NCBI GenBank assembly: GCA_002435705.1
Contig: DIVA01000088.1
Span: forward strand, 12,998-18,060
Source: Bacteriovoracaceae bacterium UBA6144
GTDB lineage: Bacteria > Bdellovibrionota > Bacteriovoracia > Bacteriovoracales > Bacteriovoracaceae
Direction: 5' to 3'
Length of the DNA stretch: 5,063 nucleotides
Part shown: positions 1-5,063 of the stretch, one piece after another
Layout of the letters: the number at the start of each line of letters is the position of its first letter
Numbering within the stretch: the stretch's first letter is position 1
Position numbers and translations under genes: made by a program
The notes under the pieces: generated by a model
What the model was told of the DNA's origin: nothing
The model's database searches: none
Seen by the model: only the letters and a program-made list of their open reading frames with translations

Positions 1-605
1 GCTTCAAGTAACAATCCCGGTCTTTTGGAAAGTGCTAAGACATAAAATAATCCGGGCTTAACTCCTCGATCAGTCATGCTCATGGGCTTCAAATAACTCT
101 TTAAGCGCTTGTGAACACTTTGAGACAATGCCCGCGAAGCCACCACGGTCTGCTGGATGGTAAGATCAATGAGAATCTGCTGCACCACCAGATCCTCGCC
201 CTTAAGACTCATGTTCTCTTTCTTTTCTACTTTCTTTACGGCCGCATCATTATTGTTATCAAGATAAAAGGTTTCAAACCCATGGGCCTTTGCATCGGTC
301 GATGAGTTAAAGTGAACGCTGATGAATAAATCAGCCTTCACTTTGTCTGCCATGTCCGCACGCTCCTGCAGCCCGACCGTTCTATCATAGCTGCGAGTGA
401 GAAAGACTGTGGCGCTCTTTTCAAGATACTTTTTAATTTTGACTGATAAACGTAGACTGAGATCCTTTTCGTACACGATGCGGGTCTTATCAAGCTTACC
501 AACTGCTCCATATTCCTCTCCCCCATGGCCTGGGTCGATCAGCACAACTTTAGCTTCAGTCGTCTGTATATAGAGGATGGATAGGATGAGAAAAAAAAAT
601 TTCAC
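1..605 (-). CDS. Exported N-acetylmuramoyl-L-alanine amidase (Amidase_3), 3' end outside the window
   Basis: This enzyme cuts the amide bond between N-acetylmuramic acid and the stem peptide of peptidoglycan, in the periplasm. Translation from the GTG at 605 gives 201 complete codons with no stop. Residues 1-18 form a signal peptide (VKFFFLILSILY, then TTEA as cleavage site), and the catalytic domain follows at once with no AMIN or other targeting domain. The Amidase_3 signature is complete as far as it is seen: H27 in DPGHGG, E46, H98 in ISVHFN, and the EN pair at 130-131. E201 in LLLE, the last full codon, fits the family's catalytic glutamate. The segment between EN and the next helix is about 12 residues, shorter than in E. 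coli AmiC, so an autoinhibitory insert seems unlikely (inference). The GTG overlaps the stop of the SpoIID-like gene as GTGA, with a modest AGAAAG ribosome site upstream. A TTG one codon earlier is an alternative start. An SPOR or other C-terminal domain cannot be excluded. Confidence 0.94.
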   Translation of the reverse strand, partial: MKFFFLILSILYIQTTEAKVVLIDPGHGGEEYGAVGKLDKTRIVYEKDLSLRLSVKIKKYLEKSATVFLTRSYDRTVGLQERADMADKVKADLFISVHFNSSTDAKAHGFETFYLDNNNDAAVKKVEKKENMSLKGEDLVVQQILIDLTIQQTVVASRALSQSVHKRLKSYLKPMSMTDRGVKPGLFYVLALSKRPGLLLE

Positions 606-1747
606 CAAATCTTTCTCACTCCATGATTTGGGAAATAGTGCTGAATGATTTCACGGTAACCATAACCTCGACGGGCCAGCTCGAAAGCTCCTAACTGGCA
701 CATCCCCACTCCATGCCCAAACCCTTGTCCCTTTATGCTCACGCCGTGGGCCTGAGATATAAGTTTGAAATTAATCGAAGGAAAAATTTCTCGACCCGCG
801 ATATTGCGCAAATGACTCTTCTTTAAAACATGCATCTGATTTCCGGCATAAAATCGCAGATCCGTTTTTGATTCTGTGTCTGGCACAAACGTTAAAGCAT
901 CGGGACTAATCTTTATGGGCTTGTCACCGTAGCGGGAGAGAGTCTTTCCTAAAAGATTAGCGAGATGAGATTTCGCCAAAGTATTATCCCAATTTTTCAT
1001 GCCGTGCTTATGACAGAAAGGACAGTCGACGGATTCATACCCAGCGACAGGATTGCTCCACACCTGCTCGGGTTTAAAAGTTTTTCCACCACACTTAGAG
1101 TGGAAGAAGCCCATGACAGGTTTTTTATTCTGATCGACGAGTACCTCGCCCTGGGTTTCTCTGGCAGCTCTATCAGTTGATTCTGTCGTATCATGAAAAC
1201 TACCAGACACTTGATCTTTCTCCGAGCTTTCGAGATGCCAGTTATTAAGATCGAGAGTTTGCTCTTTCATTTTCAACAGTGCAAAGGAGCGCGCCACAAC
1301 TGCTTGTGCCTTCAATGCCTCTACTGGCCAATCTGATCTCATCTCTTTGGCAAGGAGAGAAGAGATGTAATGCTCCATAGAAATTAAATTAACTAAGTTA
1401 CAACCTTCCGCAGCTGCTTTAGGTCCTGCCACCAACTGCAACTCTCCACGGAATCTTTTATTTTCCCAACCCACCAGACCTGTCGGCGAAGTCACGGAGG
1501 CGATCATCTGATCCCTCTCAGGCAGTTGCACATGAGAATTAAGACGGCAGGAGAAGTTTACCGTTTTTTGACCTTCAAACTGTCGATAAATCTTTTTGGC
1601 CGGGATGTTTTGGCGGAGATCAATGCCGTGAACTACGACATCTTTAAGTGATTTTCCGATGAGTACTTTAACCTGAGGGACACCGGCCCAGGCGTGAGCC
1701 AAGGCCAAGTTAGAGAAAAGAATAATGAGACTTACTGTCTTGAGCAC
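602..1747 (-). CDS. Exported SpoIID/LytB-domain protein, probable lytic transglycosylase for denuded peptidoglycan
   Basis: SpoIID of endospore formers is a lytic transglycosylase that cleaves glycan strands already stripped of stem peptides; this 381-residue protein is a clear family member. Residues 1-19 or 1-21 are a signal peptide (hydrophobic VSLIILFSNLALAHA, then WAG), so it should act in the periplasm. Residues 30-115 are a less conserved N-terminal part. The core begins at MEHYISSLLAKEM: E135 matches the catalytic glutamate of SpoIID and is followed by the hallmark WPVEALKAQAVVARSFAL (140-157). HSKCGG (216-221) and CPFC (242-245) could form the zinc site reported for a clostridial SpoIID; H216, C219, C242 and C245 are my candidates. 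The C-terminus carries GQGFGHGVGMCQLGA (340-354), with Cys350 where Ser is usual. The start is GTG, chosen for the AAGGA site 9 nt upstream and the intact signal peptide. It is translationally coupled to the downstream amidase. No sporulation genes are visible, so a role in division, wall remodelling or predation is inference. Confidence 0.93.
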   Translation of the reverse strand: MLKTVSLIILFSNLALAHAWAGVPQVKVLIGKSLKDVVVHGIDLRQNIPAKKIYRQFEGQKTVNFSCRLNSHVQLPERDQMIASVTSPTGLVGWENKRFRGELQLVAGPKAAAEGCNLVNLISMEHYISSLLAKEMRSDWPVEALKAQAVVARSFALLKMKEQTLDLNNWHLESSEKDQVSGSFHDTTESTDRAARETQGEVLVDQNKKPVMGFFHSKCGGKTFKPEQVWSNPVAGYESVDCPFCHKHGMKNWDNTLAKSHLANLLGKTLSRYGDKPIKISPDALTFVPDTESKTDLRFYAGNQMHVLKKSHLRNIAGREIFPSINFKLISQAHGVSIKGQGFGHGVGMCQLGAFELARRGYGYREIIQHYFPNHGVRKIW

Positions 1748-1756
1748 GTAACCACA

Positions 1757-1761
1757 TCCTT
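1757..1761 (-). promoter_or_regulatory. Ribosome binding site fixing the GTG start of the SpoIID-like gene
   Basis: The minus strand reads AAGGA 9 nt before the GTG at 1747. No in-frame ATG gives a better signal peptide, and the ATG that overlaps this site (1755-1757) is out of frame, so the GTG start is supported by both the site and the protein. Confidence 0.7.
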
Positions 1762-1782
1762 GGGTAAACGCTTTGCTCCACC

Positions 1783-1788
1783 ATTATA
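1783..1788 (-). promoter_or_regulatory. Probable -10 box for the SpoIID-like/amidase unit
   Basis: A perfect TATAAT on the minus strand lies in the 89-nt gap between the UDG-fold gene and the SpoIID-like gene. It would start transcription near 1776 and give a leader of about 30 nt. No good -35 hexamer is present at 15-19 nt spacing (CTCGCA at 17 nt is poor), so it may be weak, activator-dependent or read by another sigma factor. It suggests that the two wall genes can be transcribed separately from the gene upstream. Confidence 0.45.
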
Positions 1789-1836
1789 CACAAAAACACT
1801 AAGTATGCGAGACTACAATTTACTTGAGCGCACCTC

Positions 1837-2631
1837 TCAGAGAAGTCCCATTGAGGCCATAATTTTCTGCATATCGGCCCAAGTAGATTTCTTCATGTTC
1901 TGATTGGTCGCAATGACATTGGGATGAAAAAGAGGAACGATTTGAATTTCTCTCAGTTTTATCGCACTGAGAGGATAAAACTTTCCATGCACACTCGCTA
2001 AGCGCTCTTTATTGCCTAGGAGAGCTTGGGTAGCCAGGGCACCAAGGGGAACCACAAACTTGGGTCCACGCCACAAAATCTCTTCCCATAAATCTTCTAG
2101 TGCTCGAGGGGTACCAGCTAAGTTAACCACAGAAAGACCAAACTCATGGGCTTCAAGTTTCATGGCCTTTACCATTTTTTCAAATAGCTCAGCGACATCT
2201 TTCTCAAAGCAATACAGAAACTCGCGACTGGCGGTCACCTCCGCCGGTAGAGTCTCTCGCTTCAATTCATCTACATAAAAAAGTATCTTAATATCTTTTT
2301 TTAATTTGATGAGATTTTGAAAAACTTCCGCTCCCAATTGCTTCTCAAAACTTGCACTCCACTGAGCTGCATCTTGAAACTTGGAAGTGAAGGGCTGATC
2401 AAACGTATCTAACTTCAAGCCCAGTGAGCCACCTTCGAAGCGAATTTCCTGATCAGGACTCTCGGCTATTTTTTCTTCAGCAAAACGGGTAAAAGATTCG
2501 AGCACCACGGCTTTCTCAGTGAGATCAGGCTTCGGTGGCGTCGCAGTGATCTCTGCCTCTGGGAGCCAGTCTGTGTCGCCTAAGAGTGCCTCTGCAAAAG
2601 TCGTAGGTTTTGGTTTCGCTTCAAATTTCAT
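1837..2631 (-). CDS. Diverged uracil-DNA glycosylase-fold protein, function uncertain
   Basis: The C-terminal part (about residues 113-264) follows the layout of family 4 uracil-DNA glycosylases: a first strand ILFYVDE (116-122), helix AELFEKMVKAMKLE, VVNLAGTPR (168-176) where the family has a conserved Asn and CRPP, strand and helix FVVPLGALATQALLG (192-206), SVHGKFY (213-219), and FHPNVIATNQ (235-244) before a K..W.D helix (KKSTWADMQKI), as in the family's HPS/LLR motif. The usual GEAPG motif is absent, and there is one cysteine (C141), so no 4Fe-4S cluster is possible. Residues 1-100 are an extension rich in Pro, Glu and Lys. Canonical uracil excision is therefore doubtful; the protein may bind DNA or a partner, or be a new glycosylase branch (inference). 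The ATG is supported by GAGGT 10 nt upstream. It is encoded divergently from the small CXXC gene and 89 nt ahead of the SpoIID-like gene. The reading frame is intact with no sign of decay. Confidence 0.72.
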   Translation of the reverse strand: MKFEAKPKPTTFAEALLGDTDWLPEAEITATPPKPDLTEKAVVLESFTRFAEEKIAESPDQEIRFEGGSLGLKLDTFDQPFTSKFQDAAQWSASFEKQLGAEVFQNLIKLKKDIKILFYVDELKRETLPAEVTASREFLYCFEKDVAELFEKMVKAMKLEAHEFGLSVVNLAGTPRALEDLWEEILWRGPKFVVPLGALATQALLGNKERLASVHGKFYPLSAIKLREIQIVPLFHPNVIATNQNMKKSTWADMQKIMASMGLL

Positions 2632-2734
2632 GCCTTTTTCTACCTCGAATGAACCATTTTTCCCAGCCCCAAAAAAGATTAGATTTTCTTAGGCTGACTC
2701 CGAAAAGATTGAAAACGCCCAAGGGAGGCAGTGC
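2632..2734. other. Divergent intergenic region between UDG-fold gene and small CXXC gene
   Basis: These 103 bases must hold the start signals of two divergent genes. Only weak promoter candidates are visible: for the minus strand TTCGGA (2699-2704), 17 nt, TAATCT (2676-2681); for the plus strand TAGATT (2680-2685) with no convincing -35. The ribosome sites GAGGT (2642-2646, minus strand) and GGGAGG (2723-2728, plus strand) are clear. I see no strong dyad or terminator. Confidence 0.35.
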
Positions 2735-2944
2735 ATGTCAGATGTGGATTTTAAATTTGAACGCTTCGAAGAGTACTTTGGAACAACGGAAGAAGTAAAA
2801 CGCACAATGGACGAGTGCAAGGTTTGTGGAGCGAAGCTTCTTCTCTCACATATGCCAGACTACAAAAACCTCTTAGTCCAAGAAACAGCTCGGTGCATGG
2901 ATTGCGGCTGTGGAAACCGTAAGGTCATCCATATTCTTAATTAA
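2735..2944 (+). CDS. Small CXXC/CXXC protein, putative zinc ribbon, unknown function
   Basis: I do not recognise this 69-residue protein beyond its metal-binding pattern. Residues 1-27 are acidic and aromatic (DVDFKFERFEEYFGTTEE). Then come CKVC (C28, C31) and, 22 residues later, CMDCGC (C54, C57, with an extra C59), followed by a short basic tail, NRKVIHILN. Two CXXC pairs at this spacing are typical of a single zinc ribbon, so a nucleic-acid- or protein-binding role is possible (inference). There is no signal peptide or membrane segment, so it should be cytoplasmic. The start is firmly supported by GGGAGG (2723-2728), 6 nt before the ATG, one of the best ribosome sites in the window. It is encoded divergently from the UDG-fold gene and convergently with uvrC, whose stop codon it overlaps. 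Resemblance in layout to the CXXC protein at the right edge is noted but paralogy is unproven. Confidence 0.82.
   Translation: MSDVDFKFERFEEYFGTTEEVKRTMDECKVCGAKLLLSHMPDYKNLLVQETARCMDCGCGNRKVIHILN
2941..2944. other. Tail-to-tail stop-codon overlap of uvrC and the small CXXC gene
   Basis: The palindrome TTAATTAA (2937-2944) supplies the TAA of the small plus-strand gene (2942-2944) and the TAA of uvrC on the minus strand (2943-2941). The two coding regions share four bases and no intrinsic terminator is seen here, so transcripts of the two genes probably run into each other. Confidence 0.9.
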
Positions 2945-4821
2945 TTCTCGCGTGGCTCGGCACTAAGGTGCTGGGCCACTTTGAGAGCTTCTTTAAGCTC
3001 AATTCCCAATAACCTGCCTATCTCATCTGCTTTCATTTCTGATAATTCTTCTCTCGAGAAAGTAAGATTTTCCAAAATTGTTTTTTTGGTTTTAGCACTT
3101 AAACCTTTAATACTATCCACCCACGTCTTCACAATACGTTTGGATTCCGTCTTATGGTGCAAACGTCGGGAAAAACGATGAGCTTCATCGCGCAGACTCA
3201 CAATGATTTTCATGAGCGAAGGATTTTTATGAAGAAGATAGGGGTCTTTGCGATTAGGGATCACGAGGCGCTCATCCGAGCGGACAATCTCAGCCTGCTT
3301 AAAATCTCCCACGAGGTCTCGCGATTTCGCAATTCCCACCACTGGGACATCGATCTGCATCTCTCGCAAAACGGAACACACCACATTGACCTGTGCCACT
3401 CCTCCATCGATCACAAACACATCGGGTAACTCTCCATGCTTTACTCTTCGAGAAACAACTTCTCTCATCATGGCAAAATCATTGTTTCCTTCTGGAAGCT
3501 CTTGCATGTGATAGTGACGGTAGAGAGTTTTATCCAGCTTGCCATCGATTGAGACGACTTGCGAAGCCGTGGGGCTACTGCCCTGCCAGATCGCGATGTC
3601 ATAACACTCGAGATGGCGCGGTAGCTCCCGCAGGTTTAAGAGATCTTTGAGTTTATTCAATCCCACATAGGGAGAATCCTGAACCGCCAGACGATGCTTC
3701 TGAGTTTCTTCCGCGTGCTTCTTACACATATCAAGCAAAGGCAGATACTTTTTTGCACGTCCATGGACCTGCAGTTTAAATTCTTTTTCCACCAAACTCT
3801 GTAGAGCAGCCTCAAAACTCTCAAGCTCCCCTTCGTTGGCATCCAGAATGATTTTTTCTGGCAACACTTGCTCATCATCTGAGTAGTACTGCATGAGTAC
3901 ACCTTGCAGCTCTTGTGAGATATCTTCTTCGAGACTGGAACTCAAAAAATTAAAATTCTTTTGCCCTAGAAGCATTCCACCCCGAATCATGTAGAGACTA
4001 AAATCAACCTCATCACTGCCTTTATAAAAGGACCACACATCCACGTCTTTCTCATCTTTCAGACTCTCTACTTGCTGACGATAAGACTGTTCTAAAAACT
4101 GCTCAAGCACATCAATGTTATCGCGAGTAAGAGCTGCGCGCTCAAACTCCTCAATCTCGGCCAGATGCTGCATTTTGTTTTTTAATTCACTTAAAGCCTT
4201 TCGCGCTCTCGCAGGTGACTGGAAAAAGCCTCGCACCATATTGAGATCTTGTGCATAGTCTGTTTGCGAGATCTTGCCCACACAGGGAGCACTACACTGA
4301 TGCATCTGATAGAGAAGGCATGGGTCTTTGCGAGACTTAAATTCAGTCAGCGAGCAGTCTCTTAGAGCAAAAGACTTCGTCAGCACCCGCATCACCATGG
4401 AGATATTGGACCCCGTGGGAAAGGGCCCAAAGAGTTCATGGTCGCGGGATTTCTTGGGACGCCTGACAAATTCGAGGCGCGGAAAATCTTCAATTTTACT
4501 AATTAACACCCAAGGATAGGACTTATCGTCTTTCAGTCGAATGTTGTATTTGGGTCGATGCTTTTTAATCAGGTTATTTTCAAGAACGTAAGACTCTGCC
4601 TCAGAGTGGGTGATCATGAAATCAAAGTCATGAATATGAGAGACAAGGAAGTCTGTTTTTAAGGACTTAAGAGAAGAATCAAAGTACGACGTGACGCGTG
4701 AGCGAAGTTTTTTTGCTTTGCCCACATAAATCACTCTGCCCGATTTATCATGCATCAAGTAGCAACCTGACTCTTGGGGCAAACTTTTTGCGCGGGTGAG
4801 AAGTTCAGTTACTTTATTCAT
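2941..4821 (-). CDS. uvrC: Excinuclease ABC subunit C (UvrC)
   Basis: UvrC makes the two incisions flanking a DNA lesion in nucleotide excision repair after UvrA and UvrB have located it; it acts in the cytoplasm with UvrB. The protein is complete at 626 residues, normal for the family. The N-terminal GIY-YIG nuclease (about 15-95), which makes the 3' cut, shows GCY (19-21), IYVGKAKKLRSR (31-42) and E81 in LENNLIKKHRPKYN. The 4Fe-4S cysteines are C156, C168, C176 and C180. The UvrB-binding UVR motif is at about 213-243 (EFERAALTRDNI). The RNase H-like nuclease, which makes the 5' cut, has D408 in ECYD, D448 in NDFAMMREV, D472 in VIDGG and H548 in RDEAHRF. The C-terminal helix-hairpin-helix region (about 565-620) is present but its hairpins are worn: IKGLSAKT stands where PGIGPKR is usual. 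The ATG at 4821 has GAGAG 5 nt upstream and AAGGAA further up within a dyad. There is no linked repair gene on its strand. Confidence 0.98.
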   Translation of the reverse strand: MNKVTELLTRAKSLPQESGCYLMHDKSGRVIYVGKAKKLRSRVTSYFDSSLKSLKTDFLVSHIHDFDFMITHSEAESYVLENNLIKKHRPKYNIRLKDDKSYPWVLISKIEDFPRLEFVRRPKKSRDHELFGPFPTGSNISMVMRVLTKSFALRDCSLTEFKSRKDPCLLYQMHQCSAPCVGKISQTDYAQDLNMVRGFFQSPARARKALSELKNKMQHLAEIEEFERAALTRDNIDVLEQFLEQSYRQQVESLKDEKDVDVWSFYKGSDEVDFSLYMIRGGMLLGQKNFNFLSSSLEEDISQELQGVLMQYYSDDEQVLPEKIILDANEGELESFEAALQSLVEKEFKLQVHGRAKKYLPLLDMCKKHAEETQKHRLAVQDSPYVGLNKLKDLLNLRELPRHLECYDIAIWQGSSPTASQVVSIDGKLDKTLYRHYHMQELPEGNNDFAMMREVVSRRVKHGELPDVFVIDGGVAQVNVVCSVLREMQIDVPVVGIAKSRDLVGDFKQAEIVRSDERLVIPNRKDPYLLHKNPSLMKIIVSLRDEAHRFSRRLHHKTESKRIVKTWVDSIKGLSAKTKKTILENLTFSREELSEMKADEIGRLLGIELKEALKVAQHLSAEPREN

Positions 4822-4832
4822 GCTTTCTCTCA

Positions 4833-4853
4833 GCTTCCTTTACGATAGGAAGC
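4833..4853. promoter_or_regulatory. Perfect 7-bp inverted repeat in the uvrC leader
   Basis: GCTTCCT (4833-4839) and AGGAAGC (4847-4853) are exact reverse complements separated by 7 nt. In the uvrC transcript the arm nearest the start codon contains the AAGGAA ribosome-site-like sequence, so the stem could mask it. As DNA it could equally be an operator placed over the start region of both divergent promoters. No U-tract follows, so it is not a terminator. Confidence 0.5.
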
Positions 4854-4867
4854 CCATGGTGTATTAT
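4839..4867 (+). promoter_or_regulatory. Probable promoter of the right-edge CXXC gene
   Basis: The elements are TTTACG (4839-4844), a 17-nt spacer, and TATTAT (4862-4867), which would start transcription near 4874, about 35 nt before the ATG. The -35 hexamer falls partly inside the inverted repeat of the uvrC leader. Confidence 0.4.
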
Positions 4868-4890
4868 CAAGCGCTCTCGAAGATCAGCAA
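4863..4890 (-). promoter_or_regulatory. Probable promoter of uvrC
   Basis: On the minus strand TTGCTG (4885-4890), a 16-nt spacer and GATAAT (4863-4868) would start transcription near 4856, about 35 nt before the uvrC ATG and immediately before the inverted repeat. The -10 box overlaps that of the opposing promoter by five bases, so the two should compete for polymerase. No complete SOS box is seen. Confidence 0.4.
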
Positions 4891-4908
4891 TGTCTAAAAG
4901 GATACATT

Positions 4909-5063
4909 ATGGCGTCACAGATCACTACAGGAAAGGACGTCCTCTCCTATTGTACAAAATGTAAACTCAACCTCTCGCACACGATTGTCGCCATGAAAGA
5001 TGCCAAAAGTATTGCCAAGGTGAAATGCAATACCTGTCAGTCGCTCCATGCCTACAAAGACCC
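4909..5063 (+). CDS. Small CXXC/CXXC protein, putative zinc ribbon, 3' end outside the window
   Basis: The first 51 codons are visible and open to the window edge. The ATG is supported by AAGGA (4898-4902), 6 nt upstream. The protein begins MASQITTGKDVLSY and then has CTKC (C15, C18) and CNTC (C40, C43), separated by 21 residues that include LSHTIVAM, and continues SLHAYKDP. This looks like an N-terminal treble-clef or zinc-ribbon module, possibly followed by a further domain beyond the edge. There is no signal peptide, so it is probably cytoplasmic. The function is not recognised; binding of nucleic acid or a protein partner is inference from the ribbon alone. It is transcribed divergently from uvrC across a compact shared promoter region, which may mean shared control but does not by itself link it to DNA repair. 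Confidence 0.8.
   Translation, partial: MASQITTGKDVLSYCTKCKLNLSHTIVAMKDAKSIAKVKCNTCQSLHAYKD

Noticed and set aside
338..526. Open frame of 62 codons on the minus strand near the left edge
   Set aside because: It overlaps the amidase in another frame; the amidase frame carries all the catalytic motifs.
1748..1836. Intrinsic terminator between the UDG-fold gene and the SpoIID-like gene
   Set aside because: No stable GC-rich stem followed by a T-run is present on the minus strand, so some read-through into the wall genes is possible.
2671..2718. Repeated AAAAGATT (2673-2680 and 2703-2710) as a possible operator pair
   Set aside because: The match is short and A/T-rich and lacks a clear flanking consensus, so chance is the simpler explanation.
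3154..3429. Open frame of 91 codons on the plus strand inside uvrC
   Set aside because: It is antisense to the RNase H-like domain of UvrC, has no credible ribosome site, and its protein resembles no family; it is a shadow of the coding strand.
3657..3902. Open frame of 81 codons on the minus strand in another frame of uvrC
   Set aside because: It lies wholly within the intact uvrC frame and has a composition typical of out-of-frame translation.
4839..4849. Possible LexA box of the TTAC-N3-GTAA type reported for Bdellovibrio in front of uvrC
   Set aside because: Only the left half (TTAC, 4840-4843) is present; the right half reads AGGA, not GTAA, so the site is incomplete.
1..5063. Mobile element, phage, CRISPR, tRNA or toxin-antitoxin content
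   Set aside because: I found no transposase or integrase motifs, terminal inverted repeats, regularly spaced repeats or RNA-gene signatures, and the small CXXC proteins do not resemble toxin-antitoxin pairs.

Overview
The window carries six protein-coding genes and looks like ordinary chromosome of a non-sporulating Gram-negative bacterium of moderate GC content. My best guess is a Bdellovibrio-like lineage (Bdellovibrionota). That rests on the combination of a SpoIID-type wall enzyme paired with an exported amidase, small lineage-type CXXC/CXXC proteins and frequent GTG starts. No single marker proves it. I see no phage, transposon, CRISPR, rRNA or tRNA signal.

Left part (1-1747, minus strand): a two-gene cell-wall unit. 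A SpoIID/LytB-family protein (602-1747) is followed, with a 4-nt stop/start overlap (GTGA), by a zinc-dependent N-acetylmuramoyl-L-alanine amidase (Amidase_3) that runs off the left edge. Both have signal peptides. The pair has the logic of denuding glycan strands (amidase) and then cutting denuded strands (SpoIID), known from SpoIIP/SpoIID in endospore formers and AmiA/SpoIID in Chlamydiae. A good -10 box lies just upstream of the SpoIID gene.

Middle (1837-2944): a minus-strand gene for a diverged uracil-DNA-glycosylase-fold protein, with a long low-complexity N-terminus and no iron-sulfur cysteine set. It is transcribed divergently from a 69-residue plus-strand protein with two CXXC pairs. 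The small gene's stop codon overlaps the uvrC stop codon tail to tail.

Right part (2941-5063): uvrC, a complete excinuclease ABC subunit C on the minus strand with every catalytic and cluster residue visible. It diverges from a second small CXXC/CXXC protein that is cut by the right edge. The 87-nt divergent gap holds two plausible promoters whose -10 boxes overlap and a perfect 7-bp inverted repeat in the uvrC leader.

The strongest leads are the exported amidase/SpoIID pair outside a sporulation context, the degenerate UDG-fold protein, and the compact uvrC control region flanked by two small putative zinc-binding proteins. None of these is clearly a wholly new system.
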